Assembly (NCBI RefSeq): GCF_000466385.1
Contig: NZ_KE952802.1
Span: forward strand, 1-57,041
From: Aneurinibacillus aneurinilyticus ATCC 12856
GTDB taxonomy: Bacteria; Bacillota; Bacilli; Aneurinibacillales; Aneurinibacillaceae
DNA: 57,041 nt
Direction: 5' to 3'
Each line of letters opens with the position of its first letter. Position 1 is the first letter of the stretch. Shown here piece after piece: positions 27,955-37,575 of this stretch. The notes beneath the pieces were generated by a model. The model was not told the DNA's origin. It did not search any database and saw only the letters and a program-made list of their open reading frames with translations. The position numbers and the translations under genes are program-made.

Positions 27955-27982
27955 GCATATTCGGCATCTAATTTGCATTGTA
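27955..27982 (+). promoter_or_regulatory. Sigma-G/sigma-F-like promoter of the zinc-ribbon micro-gene
   Basis: Plus-strand GCATA (27955-27959), 16 bp, CATTGTA (27976-27982). This resembles forespore sigma-G boxes (GHATR / CATnnTA) and lies 43 bp upstream of the start at 28025. Confidence 0.4.
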
Positions 27983-28024
27983 ATAAAGAAAAGACATCCT
28001 AATGCCAAAAGGAGACGATTATGC

Positions 28025-28189
28025 ATGAACAGCAAGCAAGTATGCCAGAGATGCCATCGCGAGCTAAAGGCGCAGGAAACGAGCACCTCCAAAAAGGAAA
28101 ATACAATTTGCCACCGCTGCCAGGATGTGCTGGAATTTGGCTATCCTTCTTTTCCGTTCTACAAGTTAAACGAATATGCAACGAAATAA
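28025..28189 (+). CDS. 54-aa zinc-ribbon protein, function unknown
   Basis: Short plus-strand gene between the divergent-facing spoVT leader and the foldase gene. AAAAGGAG lies 10 nt before the ATG. The product has two CxxC knuckles, C7-x2-C10 and C29-x2-C32, 18 residues apart, followed by an aromatic tail (FGYPSFPFYKLNEY). This is a typical treble-clef or zinc-ribbon layout and is similar in size to the anti-sigma factors Gin and Fin, though no direct family match is claimed. A terminator hairpin follows 3 nt after the stop. A longer overlapping frame starting at 28021 lacks this coherence. Confidence 0.65.
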   Translation: MNSKQVCQRCHRELKAQETSTSKKENTICHRCQDVLEFGYPSFPFYKLNEYATK

Positions 28190-28191
28190 AA

Positions 28192-28224
28192 AAGAGCTCT
28201 GCGCAGTTAATGCGCAGAACTCTT
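28192..28224. terminator. Bidirectional terminator between the zinc-ribbon gene and the foldase gene
   Basis: A 14-bp stem AAGAGCTCTGCGCA / TGCGCAGAACTCTT (one mismatch) with a 5-nt loop, flanked by A/T runs on both sides, serves convergent transcription from 28025 (+) and 29313 (-). Confidence 0.9.
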
Positions 28225-28230
28225 TTTTTA

Positions 28231-29313
28231 CTATTTACTGCTTGGCTGTTGCGATTTGCCACCCTGAGGTTGCTCTGGTACAGGCATTGGTTGTTGCGTG
28301 CCTGGCACAGATTGTCCTGGCTGTTCTGACTGCCCCGGAATTTGCTGTTGTGGCTGTTCCTTAATCATATCAGCCGGAATTTTCTCTTCTTTAATGATAC
28401 CTTTTACTTTTTGAGTGAAGAATTCATTCTCCTTCTCTTGTGCCAGCATCCGAGTGATGTCTTTTTTCACTTCATCATAAGGCTGATCCTGACGTTTCTC
28501 AACACGCATAATATGATATCCGAACTCTGTTTCAATCGGATCGCTAATTTTATTTAGCGGAAGTGTCTTAGCCGCATTCTTAAACGGCCCTACCATGCCT
28601 TCAAGAGTCAAGCCGTCCGGAGAAGGAAGTTCATACAATCCACCTGTCTCTTTCGTACCCGGATCGTCCGTATTCTCTTTGGCTAATTTAGCAAAGTCCG
28701 CACCGTTACGCAGTTGCTTTACGAGTTCATCCGCTTTCTTTTTCGCTTCTGCTTTCGATCTCTTCTCTGTACTAATAAGAATATGACGTACATTCGTTTG
28801 CGTCAAATAGCCTTCTTTCTTGGCCATATCATATTCTTTCTTTTTGTCTTCTTCTTTTACATCTTTGGAGAAGTACGAAATCATTTTCACCTGATCAAGA
28901 AAGAAATCCTTCATCTCGCTTTGGGTTACTTTACGATCCGCATAGTATTGCGTGAGCTTTTTATCCTGCCCGATTTGTTGTTTAACGAAATCCTCATATT
29001 GTGTAAAATTCTTTTCTGCTTCCTTCTTCATTTCATCCGTCTCTTTAACCTGAGCAGTCACATGCAGCGTCATTACCATATAATGAAGCGCAGCCGTAAG
29101 CGCTTCTTTGTTCCCTGAATCGATTGCCTGAGCCATGCTCGGCTCTATCGCTTTCAATACTTCTGTATAATTCTTGAATTGAGGTTCGGTAATCACTTTG
29201 CCTTCATCATACTTTGCAACTACCGGTCCGGTCTTTCCGCATCCTGTGAGTAGGACAACGAAAGAAAGAATACAAACCAAAGCAAGTCGCCCGTATTTCT
29301 TAATTGGCCACAT
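28231..29313 (-). CDS. PrsA/SurA-like peptidyl-prolyl isomerase lipoprotein
   Basis: Extracytoplasmic foldase anchored by a lipid. The 360-aa protein has a signal peptide with lipobox LLTGC (Cys25), a SurA-N-like helical region (about 30-160), a parvulin domain (about 170-265, with VRHILIST, GADFAKLAKENTDDPGT and GYHIMRVEKR), and a Gln/Pro-rich disordered tail ending in QPSSK. It overlaps the mfd stop by 14 nt, implying cotranscription. In B. subtilis no foldase lies here; yacD, next to hslO, is absent in this window. PrsA is the nearest named relative; the exact orthology is unsure. Confidence 0.88.
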   Translation of the reverse strand: MWPIKKYGRLALVCILSFVVLLTGCGKTGPVVAKYDEGKVITEPQFKNYTEVLKAIEPSMAQAIDSGNKEALTAALHYMVMTLHVTAQVKETDEMKKEAEKNFTQYEDFVKQQIGQDKKLTQYYADRKVTQSEMKDFFLDQVKMISYFSKDVKEEDKKKEYDMAKKEGYLTQTNVRHILISTEKRSKAEAKKKADELVKQLRNGADFAKLAKENTDDPGTKETGGLYELPSPDGLTLEGMVGPFKNAAKTLPLNKISDPIETEFGYHIMRVEKRQDQPYDEVKKDITRMLAQEKENEFFTQKVKGIIKEEKIPADMIKEQPQQQIPGQSEQPGQSVPGTQQPMPVPEQPQGGKSQQPSSK

Positions 29314-32300
29314 CTGTTGCTTCCTCGCCTTCTTTTTTCTTTTTGAGTTCGTCGAATTGAATGAGGAAGCTTTCTACGAGTTCAATGCTCTCCTCAGGCT
29401 TCAACCCTTTCACCTTAATTCCAACAACTACCTGTTGTCCTTGCCGTGAAGGCGTGATGCGCCGCAGGAGAGGCCCTTTAATCTCATATAAGTCTCCCCA
29501 GTCCACTTTGGCGCTTTGATCTTCATGGAAAACCATTTGAATGGTTTCCGCTTTTTGTGCAATTTCCACAATGCGATGTCGAATCGCATACACCCGCAGA
29601 CGAGACACAAGCAGCAGACTGCTTACACTCTGTGGAATGTTACCGAATCGGTCCATTAATTCCTCCGTCAAATCCTCGATTTCTTCGAATGAAGATACAG
29701 CGGCGAATTTCTTGTACATCTCGATCTTCTGTTTTCCATCCTGAATGTAATCAGAAGGAATAAACGCATCAATGGTCAGATTGATCTCAGGGTGTACCTC
29801 CTCTTCTTTCTGTGGCTCACCCTTCAATTCCTCAATCGCATCCTTTAACATCTGACTATATAAGTCAAAACCAACCGATGCGATAAAGCCATGCTGCTCC
29901 GCACCAAGTAGATTTCCTGCTCCGCGGATCGATAAATCTCGCATCGCAATCTTAAAACCTGAACCCAGCTCAGTAAACTCTTTAATCGCCTGCAACCTCT
30001 TCTCCGCTACTTCAGTCAGCACCTTATCCCGCTGATACGTGAAATATGCGTATGCAATCCGATTCGAACGCCCGACCCTTCCACGTAACTGGTATAACTG
30101 TGACAGGCCCATCCGGTCCGCATTCGTGACAATGAGTGTATTAACATTTGGAATGTCTACGCCTGTCTCGATAATCGTCGTACTAACCAGAACATCCGCT
30201 TCTCCTTCCAGAAAGCTCAACATCACTGATTCCAGTTCCGTTTCGTTCATCTGGCCATGCGCCACCACAACACGGGCATCTGGCACAAGCATACGGATTT
30301 GATCTGCCATCTGATCAATACCTTGTACCTGATTATACAGGAAATATACCTGTCCTTCTCGCGCCAGTTCTCGCTCAATCGCTTCCCGCACCAACCCAGC
30401 ACTGTATTCCATTACGTATGTCTGAACAGGGAAGCGATTCTCCGGAGGCGTCTCAATAACGGAAAGATCGCGCACACCAAGCATCGACATGTGCAGTGTA
30501 CGCGGAATTGGCGTTGCTGTCAACGTCAAAACGTCCACATTTGTCTTCAGACGCTTCAGCTTTTCTTTATGCGTAACGCCAAAACGCTGCTCCTCGTCAA
30601 CGATGAGCAGGCCTAACTCTTTAAAAACAACATCCTTGGAGAGAAGACGGTGTGTTCCGATTACGATGTCAATCGTCCCATCCTTAAGCCCTTTGATCGT
30701 CTGTGTTTGCTCTTTCCGAGCCCGGAATCTGCTAATGACCGAAATGTTTACTGGGTAATCGGCAAATCTTTCCCGGAATGTCTCATAATGCTGCTGTGCC
30801 AGGATGGTCGTCGGTACAAGTACAGCCACCTGTTTACCATCCATTACTGCCTTAAATGCTGCACGAATCGCTACTTCAGTTTTTCCATATCCTACGTCTC
30901 CGCACAGTAAGCGATCCATCGGACGTTCTTTTTCCATATCTTCTTTAATTTCCCGGATCGCACGCAGTTGGTCTTCTGTTTCATCATACGGAAACATAGC
31001 CTCGAACTCGCGCATTTCCTCTCCGTCCTTCGTAAACGCATAGCCCTTCGCCTGCTGGCGTTCCGCATATAGACGAATTAAATCCTGAGCAATGTCTTGC
31101 ACTGATGCACGAACTTTGCTTTTAACCTTTTTCCAATCCGTGCCGCCCAATTTGTATACTTTTGGCTCTTTCTCTTCACTACCGACATACTTCTGCACTT
31201 GATCAATTTGCTCAATAGGTACGTATAGCTTGTCATTTCCCGCGTATTTAACGTGCAGGTAATCCTTATGAATTCCATTAATTTCGAGCGTATCAATGCC
31301 TAGATATTTGCCGATACCATGGTTAACATGTACAACATAGTCTCCTACCTGCAACTCTGTATAGCTTTTGATACGTTCAGCATTGCTGATGTTCTTCCTC
31401 GTTTTGGATGCTTTTCGCTGTTTTTGAGTAAATACTTCACTTTCTGTAACAACGACAAGATGCTGCATCGGGATTTCAAAACCGCTCTGCAAATTGCCAA
31501 TGGTAATAACCGGGCGGCTGCTCACAAGCGCTTTATCCGGTGAGAGAACAATATCTACTTCAATATCATAATCGTGGAACACTCTCTCCATCCGGCGGGC
31601 CCGCTCTTCGTCCGCAGCACAAAATACGACCACAGCATTCGACTTTTTCCACCGCTCTATTTCCGTTTTTAGTACGTTCATTTGACCATGGAAATTCTGC
31701 ATGGCTTTGCAATTGAAATTAACAATATTTTGCGGATTGGTTTTCGGTACTTGCCGTAAAAACAAAGACGTATGCAGTATTGGCCATTTCTTCGGGGCAA
31801 TAATGTTCTCCAGCGAGTGGGACAGATCTATATCCGGCAGAAATTCCCCCTCCTGTACCAGTGCCGTTTTCCACTCCGCTTCATCTTTATCCAACTGTGC
31901 TGCCGCTTCTACAATACGCGAAGGCTCATCAATGAGGACAAGCGGCTTCTCTTTTAAATAATCTATTAAAGTTTGCTGCGACGAATATAGAAAAGAAATA
32001 TATTTATAGATTCCGGTAAACGAATGGCCCTGGCGCAACTGTTCGATTTCCCAACCTACTTTTTCGACAATAAGCTCCTTGACTTGTGCCGCTTTTACTT
32101 TAGGAAGTGTTGCATTCATATGCTGCTCTAGCTTTTCTGCTGCCTGCATGAAGATTTCCTGACCCCCAAACACTTCCCGTGTCGGACCGATTAAAATCTC
32201 TTGCAGATTCTCAATAGACCGTTGATTGGAAATATCAAATGTCCGAATGGAATCGACCTCGGTATCAAATAACTCAATCCGTACCGGATGAGACATATAG

Positions 32301-32857
32301 ACAGGAAAAATATCGATGATTCCGCCCCGAACGCTAATTTCACCACGTGTTTCTACCATTTCAACGCGTTCATAGCCAAGCGCTATCATCTTCTCAAGGA
32401 AATTCTCCAATACAATTTCTTCGCCTATAGCAAGTGGGTACTGCGCCCTTTTCCACTCATCTACAGGTATGACGGTTCGACGAACACCTGCATATGGAAC
32501 AACCAATACTCCTCTTTTGCCCGCAGCCAGCGCATTCAACACCTCAATGCGTTGACTGAGCGTTTCCGGGCTGGAAATAGATACTTCTGATAGTACCATC
32601 TCATTGGCCGGGTACAGCCATACTTCATCTGACGGCAACAACTGATTCATATCGTCATATATTTTCTGAGCTTGAAACATATTGTGTGTTACGATAACGA
32701 GAGGACGCGCCATCGTCTGATACAAAGCGGCATAGAATACCTGCCGGGCAGAATTGCTTAGCCCAGATGCAAGCTGTTCCCTTAACCCCCGTTTGTAACT
32801 GTCGACTATCGCTTCAAACTCGTCGTCGCGTTTAAATTTCTCTACCAGACCCTGCAA
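29300..32857 (-). CDS. mfd: Transcription-repair coupling factor, TTG start
   Basis: Dislodges RNA polymerase stalled at lesions and recruits UvrA. The 1185-aa protein has UvrB-like N-terminal domains (about 1-350), a CarD-like RNA-polymerase-interacting domain (VNHGIGKYLGID, near 490-560), the RecG-type translocase with Walker A GDVGYGKTEVA and DEEQ box, and the C-terminal TRCF regulatory domain. The frame extends 14 codons further to another TTG, but GAGGAGG is exactly 8 nt ahead of the TTG at 32857, which also matches family length. Confidence 0.96.
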   Translation of the reverse strand: MQGLVEKFKRDDEFEAIVDSYKRGLREQLASGLSNSARQVFYAALYQTMARPLVIVTHNMFQAQKIYDDMNQLLPSDEVWLYPANEMVLSEVSISSPETLSQRIEVLNALAAGKRGVLVVPYAGVRRTVIPVDEWKRAQYPLAIGEEIVLENFLEKMIALGYERVEMVETRGEISVRGGIIDIFPVYMSHPVRIELFDTEVDSIRTFDISNQRSIENLQEILIGPTREVFGGQEIFMQAAEKLEQHMNATLPKVKAAQVKELIVEKVGWEIEQLRQGHSFTGIYKYISFLYSSQQTLIDYLKEKPLVLIDEPSRIVEAAAQLDKDEAEWKTALVQEGEFLPDIDLSHSLENIIAPKKWPILHTSLFLRQVPKTNPQNIVNFNCKAMQNFHGQMNVLKTEIERWKKSNAVVVFCAADEERARRMERVFHDYDIEVDIVLSPDKALVSSRPVITIGNLQSGFEIPMQHLVVVTESEVFTQKQRKASKTRKNISNAERIKSYTELQVGDYVVHVNHGIGKYLGIDTLEINGIHKDYLHVKYAGNDKLYVPIEQIDQVQKYVGSEEKEPKVYKLGGTDWKKVKSKVRASVQDIAQDLIRLYAERQQAKGYAFTKDGEEMREFEAMFPYDETEDQLRAIREIKEDMEKERPMDRLLCGDVGYGKTEVAIRAAFKAVMDGKQVAVLVPTTILAQQHYETFRERFADYPVNISVISRFRARKEQTQTIKGLKDGTIDIVIGTHRLLSKDVVFKELGLLIVDEEQRFGVTHKEKLKRLKTNVDVLTLTATPIPRTLHMSMLGVRDLSVIETPPENRFPVQTYVMEYSAGLVREAIERELAREGQVYFLYNQVQGIDQMADQIRMLVPDARVVVAHGQMNETELESVMLSFLEGEADVLVSTTIIETGVDIPNVNTLIVTNADRMGLSQLYQLRGRVGRSNRIAYAYFTYQRDKVLTEVAEKRLQAIKEFTELGSGFKIAMRDLSIRGAGNLLGAEQHGFIASVGFDLYSQMLKDAIEELKGEPQKEEEVHPEINLTIDAFIPSDYIQDGKQKIEMYKKFAAVSSFEEIEDLTEELMDRFGNIPQSVSSLLLVSRLRVYAIRHRIVEIAQKAETIQMVFHEDQSAKVDWGDLYEIKGPLLRRITPSRQGQQVVVGIKVKGLKPEESIELVESFLIQFDELKKKKEGEEATDVAN

Positions 32858-32897
32858 TCGCTTTTCCTCCTCTCTTTGCGAATGCATCCGCAAATGC

Positions 32898-32932
32898 AAA
32901 AATAAGCCTTAGCAAAAAGCCAAGGCTCTGTA
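32898..32932 (-). terminator. Terminator between fin and mfd
   Basis: AGCCTTGGC / GCTAAGGCT around a TTTTT loop, then TTATTTTT on the minus strand. It ends the fin transcript just before mfd, so mfd either reads through or has a promoter hidden in this short gap. Confidence 0.8.
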
Positions 32933-32939
32933 TGCTGCT

Positions 32940-33161
32940 TTATTGTAAAGGATACATAAGCTCGGGGTAACGGTAAATGGCTTCACTACAGTATTCACAT
33001 GTAACACTTGCCACCGTATCCCCATTTGCTTCATAGCTAATTATATGTTTCCTCTCTTCAGGGGTCAAGAAATGAAACCCCAATCTATCTTCTGTCGCCT
33101 CAGCATGTTCGATTGCCGCATGCTGTGTACCGCAATGCGGGCAGATATATCGTATCGCCAT
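32940..33161 (-). CDS. fin: Anti-sigma-F factor Fin
   Basis: Forespore zinc protein that inhibits sigma-F and helps the switch to sigma-G. The 73-aa product has two zinc knuckles, C7-x2-C10 and C55-x2-C58, and the family phrase LGFHFLTPEERKHIISYEANGD. GGGGGG is 7 nt ahead of the ATG at 33161; the longer frame to 33224 is not supported. A CATAATA box lies about 25 bp upstream, consistent with forespore expression. Formerly yabK. Confidence 0.93.
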   Translation of the reverse strand: MAIRYICPHCGTQHAAIEHAEATEDRLGFHFLTPEERKHIISYEANGDTVASVTCEYCSEAIYRYPELMYPLQ

Positions 33162-33231
33162 ATGTATGCCCCCCGAAAAAGTATTATGCTTATATTTATT
33201 CTTTCCAGAAGGACGGCGTACCATACGAAAG

Positions 33232-33792
33232 CTAGTTAAATTGATTCATTACACGTAAAAAAGAAATCTCCATCCATGCTTTTGAAGCTTCAACGGATCG
33301 GTTTACTGCATCCTGCACATCGGCCAGCTCCTCTGGCGAAAATGTAGTTAATACATGATCCACTACTTTACGTCCAGGAGCAGGACGGTCAATACCTACT
33401 TTAATTCGCTTAAATTCCTCTGTACCCAGATGAGCAATCAATGATTTCATGCCATTATGGCCCCCGGAGCTTCCTTTTGTACGCAGGCGGATTTTGCCAC
33501 ATGGCAAATCAAGGTCATCATAAATAACCAGCAAATCTTCTTCAGCGTCCAGCTTATAGAAATTCAAAAGCGGGCCGACACACTCTCCAGATAGATTCAT
33601 GTACGTCATCGGCTTAACCAACAGCACTTTTTCCATACCGATACGTCCCTCACCAATAAGTCCTTTGAATTTACCTGTCGATAGCGTAATATTCCAATCC
33701 TGTGCAAGTTTATCTATCGCCCAGAATCCGACATTATGCCGGGTCATTTCATATTGTTTACCTGGATTGCCCAGTCCTACAATTACTTTCAT
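33232..33792 (-). CDS. pth: Peptidyl-tRNA hydrolase (SpoVC)
   Basis: Releases tRNA from peptidyl-tRNA drop-off products; essential. The 186-aa protein opens with [21 protein letters not shown], with catalytic His19, and has NLSGECV and the catalytic-Asp segment [11 protein letters not shown], then [15 protein letters not shown] precedes two adjacent ATGs; the second is used here. Between rplY and fin, as in B. subtilis. Confidence 0.96.
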   Translation of the reverse strand: MKVIVGLGNPGKQYEMTRHNVGFWAIDKLAQDWNITLSTGKFKGLIGEGRIGMEKVLLVKPMTYMNLSGECVGPLLNFYKLDAEEDLLVIYDDLDLPCGKIRLRTKGSSGGHNGMKSLIAHLGTEEFKRIKVGIDRPAPGRKVVDHVLTTFSPEELADVQDAVNRSVEASKAWMEISFLRVMNQFN

Positions 33793-33818
33793 CATATTCT
33801 CCCCTTACCATATACACT

Positions 33819-33850
33819 GAAAAAGCGCAACCGGACGGTTACGCTTTTTC
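33819..33850 (-). terminator. Terminator after rplY
   Basis: GAAAAAGCGCAACC pairs with GGTTACGCTTTTTC (one wobble/mismatch) around a 4-nt loop, with five T on the minus strand. Confidence 0.85.
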
Positions 33851-33876
33851 GAACGATTACATCGTTGAGCTTATGA

Positions 33877-34536
33877 TTATTCGTTTTTATTTGGCTCTGC
33901 ATCACCGGAGCTGTTCTCTTCATCGTTCGTCTCTGCAATACCGGCCTCCGTCTCAGCTTCTTCCCCGGCCATTCCTTCTACCGGTTCCGCCTGCGGTGGC
34001 ACAATAGTGAGAACAACCGTATCCGGGCTGTCCAATATCTCGATATCGCCTGAAACGGTAAGATCAGCCACCGTTATCGTATCGCCGACAACAAGCTTTT
34101 CAATATTATATGTGATGCTGTCCGGGATTTTGTCAGGCAGGCAGCTAATGTTCAGCTCACGCAATGTATGCTGAAGCACACCGCCGTTCTTCACACCTTC
34201 CGCCTCTCCCTGCAGCACAATGAACACGCTTGTATCCGTCTTTTCATTCATATTAATTGTGCCGAAATCCAAATGCAGCACTTTATTCTTGAGCGGGTCA
34301 CTCTGTAAGTCTTTAATCATGACATTAAGAGGCTTCCCGTCCACATTCAATTTGATTACATGATTCAAACCTTGTTGATTCACGAGTTGCTGAAAATGGC
34401 TTTCCTCAATCGCAATCGATTCACTTTCCACATCACTACCGTACAAAACGGCGGGAATTTTCCCTTTGCTGCGTAATTCGGTTAGCATAGACCGTGGTCC
34501 TACCTGTCGCTTTTGCGCTTGCAGTTCCATTGCCAT
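33877..34536 (-). CDS. rplY: 50S ribosomal protein L25/general stress protein Ctc
   Basis: Binds 5S rRNA. The 219-aa product has the L25 N-terminal domain (residues 1-~95: GPRSMLTELRSKGKIPAVLYG) and the TL5/CTC C-terminal beta-domain (~95-185), then a disordered acidic tail (EEAETEAG...). AGGAGGGG precedes the ATG at 34536; an upstream in-frame start at 34593 lacks an SD. In B. subtilis ctc is a sigma-B gene; no sigma-B boxes were assigned here. Confidence 0.95.
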   Translation of the reverse strand: MAMELQAQKRQVGPRSMLTELRSKGKIPAVLYGSDVESESIAIEESHFQQLVNQQGLNHVIKLNVDGKPLNVMIKDLQSDPLKNKVLHLDFGTINMNEKTDTSVFIVLQGEAEGVKNGGVLQHTLRELNISCLPDKIPDSITYNIEKLVVGDTITVADLTVSGDIEILDSPDTVVLTIVPPQAEPVEGMAGEEAETEAGIAETNDEENSSGDAEPNKNE

Positions 34537-34627
34537 ATTATATTCCCCTCCTACTGTAAGGTTCGTAGCAACATCATTATCTACTTTACCCAATACAGTG
34601 AAGAGTCAATCATTAAGCTAGTGGAAA

Positions 34628-35578
34628 TTAATCAAACAACTTGCTTACAGACAATTCTTCGTGCACACGAATAATCGCTTCCCCGATGATCGGCGCTACA
34701 GACAGCGCCTGAATTTTGTTGCTTTGCTTCTCCAGTCCAAGCGGAATCGTATTCGTTACAATTAACTCTTTGATGCTGGAATTTTCGATACGCTCAATAG
34801 CCGGTCCAGAAAGCACCGGATGCGTGCAGCAGGCATATACCGCTTTAGCCCCCGCCTCCATCAATGCGTTCGCAGCCAATGTGATCGTACCTGCCGTATC
34901 AATAATGTCATCAATAATGATAGCCGTACGACCTTCAATATTGCCAACGATATTCATTACCTCGGCCACATTTGGCTCTGGTCGACGTTTATCAATAATA
35001 GCGATTGGGGCTTCCAGACGTTCAGCCAATTTCCTTGCCCGCGTCACACCCCCGTGATCAGGTGATACAACGACTATGTCTTCAAGTTCTTTCTCTGCAA
35101 AGTGTTTTCCAAGAATCGGCACCCCTAGTAGGTGATCGACCGGAATATCAAAGAAACCTTGAATTTGTGTAGCATGGAGGTCCATAGTAATAACACGATG
35201 CGCTCCGGCTGTTTCAATTAAATTTGCAACCAATTTTGCAGTAATCGGATCGCGAGCACGCGCTTTACGGTCCTGACGAGCATAGCCATAATAAGGAATG
35301 ACTACATTAATGCTTTTGGCAGAAGCCCGCTTCAGTGCGTCTACCATAACCAAAAGCTCCATCAGATGCTCATTCACAGGTGCGCTGGTGGATTGGATAA
35401 CAAATACATCAGCGCCGCGTACGCTCTCGTTCAATTTAATCTGTACTTCTCCATCACTGAAATGCACAACCTGTGCATTTCCCATCGGAAGACCGATATG
35501 ATCCACAATTTCTTTCGCCAAAGCCGGATTTGCATTACAAGTAAAGACTTTCAGTTTCGGGTCGCGATAATTCGCCAT
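34628..35578 (-). CDS. prs: Ribose-phosphate pyrophosphokinase
   Basis: Makes PRPP from ribose 5-phosphate and ATP, feeding purine, pyrimidine, NAD, His and Trp synthesis. The 316-aa protein has [11 protein letters not shown] (ATP site), [17 protein letters not shown] and the PRPP motif [12 protein letters not shown] near residue 218. It follows glmU by 35 nt, the standard glmU-prs pair. Confidence 0.97.
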   Translation of the reverse strand: MANYRDPKLKVFTCNANPALAKEIVDHIGLPMGNAQVVHFSDGEVQIKLNESVRGADVFVIQSTSAPVNEHLMELLVMVDALKRASAKSINVVIPYYGYARQDRKARARDPITAKLVANLIETAGAHRVITMDLHATQIQGFFDIPVDHLLGVPILGKHFAEKELEDIVVVSPDHGGVTRARKLAERLEAPIAIIDKRRPEPNVAEVMNIVGNIEGRTAIIIDDIIDTAGTITLAANALMEAGAKAVYACCTHPVLSGPAIERIENSSIKELIVTNTIPLGLEKQSNKIQALSVAPIIGEAIIRVHEELSVSKLFD

Positions 35579-35613
35579 GACTGCTGTTAAACCTCCATAC
35601 CTTTCATACTTGT

Positions 35614-36978
35614 TTATTTCTCTCTAATATTTTTTGCGTAACCTTCTTTGTTCGTCTGACGTTCACGAGCAATTGCCAGCGCGCCATCCGGCACATCGTC
35701 CGTCACCGTAGATCCAGCGGCCACATACGCACCTTCTCCTACAGTTACCGGCGCTACAAGATTCGCATTACAACCTACGAAAGAACGGTCCTTGATTACC
35801 GTTTTATACTTATTCACACCATCATAGTTTACTGTTACCGTACCACAACCTACATTTACATCGGCTCCCACTTCTGCATCACCCAAGTAGGTCAGGTGCG
35901 ATACTTTGCTACCTTTGCCAAGCGACGTATTCTTAATTTCTACGAAGTCTCCCACCTTCGCGCCTTCGCCAATGTGAGAATTTGGGCGAATATACGCGAA
36001 CGGACCAACCGTGGCCTCGCTGTCAACCCGACTATCTACCAATACAGATTGCTTGATTTCCACACGATCGCCTACCTGGCAATTCATAAGCTGTGTATGA
36101 GGGCCGATAATACACTCTTCGCCGATAACAGTCCCTGCGCCAATTAACGTACCCGGATAAATAATGCAATCGCGGCCGATAGCTACATCCGTTTCAATGT
36201 ACGTATTGGAAGGATCAATAATTGTAACGCCTTCTTTCATATGCTTGGTAAGAATACGTTCTCTCATCATTGACTCCGCCTTGGCGAGCGCTACACGATC
36301 ATTAACGCCGATGGTAATCTCTTCCGTAATGGAAGCCTCGATGCGTTCTCCCTGATTCTTTAGGATTTCAACCGCATCAGGCAAGTAATACTCACCTTGT
36401 GCATTATTGTTATCCACTTTTTCAAGAATGGCAAAAAGCTTCTCATTATCGAAGCAATATGTACCTGTATTGATTTCCTTCACACGCTGTTCTTCTTCTG
36501 TTGCGTCCTTCTGTTCAACAATGCGCTCAACGCCACCATCTTCACCACGAATAATACGACCGTATCCTGTAGGATTGTCCATCACCCGGGTAAGAATGGT
36601 CGCAGCCGCCTGGTTAGCCTCATGGTGCGCCACCAGTGCTTCTAGCGTCTCAGAGCTAATTAATGGTTCGTCACCGGAAAGGACAAGTGTCGTCCCTTTT
36701 CTCCCTTTCAAAATTGGAGCTACCTGCATCACTGCGTGAGCCGTACCCAGCTGTTCTTCCTGCATTGCATATTCGACATCGTTGCCCAGCTGCTCTTTCA
36801 CCTTGTCTGCCCCATGGCCGACAACAACAACGATACGATCTGTTTGCAGTTCGTTCAAGCTGTCCACAACATGCTGAACCATCGGCTTGCCACAGACGGA
36901 ATGCAGCACTTTATACAGCTTTGATTTCATTCGTGTTCCTTGGCCCGCAGCCAATACAACCGCAAATTTATCTGACAT
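35614..36978 (-). CDS. glmU: Bifunctional UDP-GlcNAc pyrophosphorylase/GlcN-1-P acetyltransferase
   Basis: Catalyses the last two steps to UDP-GlcNAc for peptidoglycan and teichoic acid. The 454-aa protein has an N-terminal nucleotidyltransferase domain ([12 protein letters not shown], residues 9-20) and a C-terminal left-handed beta-helix of hexapeptide repeats from about 250 ([21 protein letters not shown]). GGGAGG is 5 nt ahead of the ATG at 36978; the ten extra upstream codons are not supported. Confidence 0.97.
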   Translation of the reverse strand: MSDKFAVVLAAGQGTRMKSKLYKVLHSVCGKPMVQHVVDSLNELQTDRIVVVVGHGADKVKEQLGNDVEYAMQEEQLGTAHAVMQVAPILKGRKGTTLVLSGDEPLISSETLEALVAHHEANQAAATILTRVMDNPTGYGRIIRGEDGGVERIVEQKDATEEEQRVKEINTGTYCFDNEKLFAILEKVDNNNAQGEYYLPDAVEILKNQGERIEASITEEITIGVNDRVALAKAESMMRERILTKHMKEGVTIIDPSNTYIETDVAIGRDCIIYPGTLIGAGTVIGEECIIGPHTQLMNCQVGDRVEIKQSVLVDSRVDSEATVGPFAYIRPNSHIGEGAKVGDFVEIKNTSLGKGSKVSHLTYLGDAEVGADVNVGCGTVTVNYDGVNKYKTVIKDRSFVGCNANLVAPVTVGEGAYVAAGSTVTDDVPDGALAIARERQTNKEGYAKNIREK

Positions 36979-37090
36979 GGTACCCTCCCATTTCGATAAG
37001 TTCCACAATGACTATATCTTAATTAACTTTCTATTTCAAGATAAGTCGCAAAAGAGATGCAAAAATACAACATCCTTTTTCTTCAAATTG

Positions 37091-37127
37091 CAAAAGAAAA
37101 GAGGCCCCCTCTACAAAAGGCCCCTTT
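37091..37127 (-). terminator. Terminator after spoVG
   Basis: AAAGGGGCC pairs with GGCCTCTTT (one G-U) across a 12-nt loop, followed by TTTTCTTTTG on the minus strand. Confidence 0.85.
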
Positions 37128-37146
37128 GATTTAGTGCAACTGAGAA

Positions 37147-37440
37147 TTAAGCTCCCTCTTCAACTAGTTCTTCGGTTGTTTCTATTTCTCCTACGCGCTC
37201 ATATTCAGCCAATACAGCGGCTTGAATCTTCTCGCGAGTAGACGAAGAGATAGGATGTGCGATGTCGCGGAATTCTCCTTCTGGTGTACGTTTGCTAGGC
37301 ATAGCCACAAACATACCGTTGTTGCCGTCAATGACACGTATGTCATGCACCACGAATTCATTGTCGATCGTAATCGAGCAAATCGCTTTCATACGACCAT
37401 CAGTGTTTACACGGCGGAGTCTTACGTCCGTTACTTCCAT
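37147..37440 (-). CDS. spoVG: SpoVG, RNA/DNA-binding regulator
   Basis: Small conserved regulator affecting asymmetric septation and cortex formation. The 97-aa protein starts [11 protein letters not shown] and has the family core [46 protein letters not shown] (read in segments), with an acidic C-terminus. AAGGTGGTGAG precedes the ATG. It has a textbook sigma-H promoter and its own terminator. Confidence 0.97.
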   Translation of the reverse strand: MEVTDVRLRRVNTDGRMKAICSITIDNEFVVHDIRVIDGNNGMFVAMPSKRTPEGEFRDIAHPISSSTREKIQAAVLAEYERVGEIETTEELVEEGA

Positions 37441-37463
37441 GTCTGCTCACCACCTTTTTCCAA

Positions 37464-37481
37464 TTATCAGAAGCTTGATAA
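37464..37481. repeat. Inverted repeat in the spoVG leader
   Basis: TTATCA, gaagct, TGATAA between the sigma-H promoter and the spoVG SD. Could be an mRNA hairpin or an operator; no known match. Confidence 0.3.
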
Positions 37482-37484
37482 CTG

Positions 37485-37514
37485 TAATTCAACAAAGGTG
37501 GAAAAAAATCCTTC
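37485..37514 (-). promoter_or_regulatory. Sigma-H promoter of spoVG
   Basis: Minus-strand GAAGGATTT (37506-37514), 12 bp, GTTGAATTA (37485-37493), matching the sigma-H consensus RnAGGAwWW / RnnGAATww at every defined position. In B. subtilis spoVG is the model sigma-H gene and is repressed by AbrB; the AT-rich upstream region would suit AbrB. Confidence 0.85.
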
Positions 37515-37575
37515 TTCTATTTGAAAAATTTTTAGCTTTTTCTTAATTTTGGAACTTTACCCTACTGACATATTG

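Noticed and set aside
27999-28262. 87-aa minus-strand ORF opposite the zinc-ribbon micro-gene
   Set aside because: It crosses the bidirectional terminator hairpin, has no SD and is the antisense shadow of the better-supported plus-strand gene.
28021-28329. 102-aa plus-strand ORF in another frame over the micro-gene
   Set aside because: It reads through the terminator into the foldase gene's 3' end; the 54-aa frame ends just before the hairpin and has coherent CxxC motifs.
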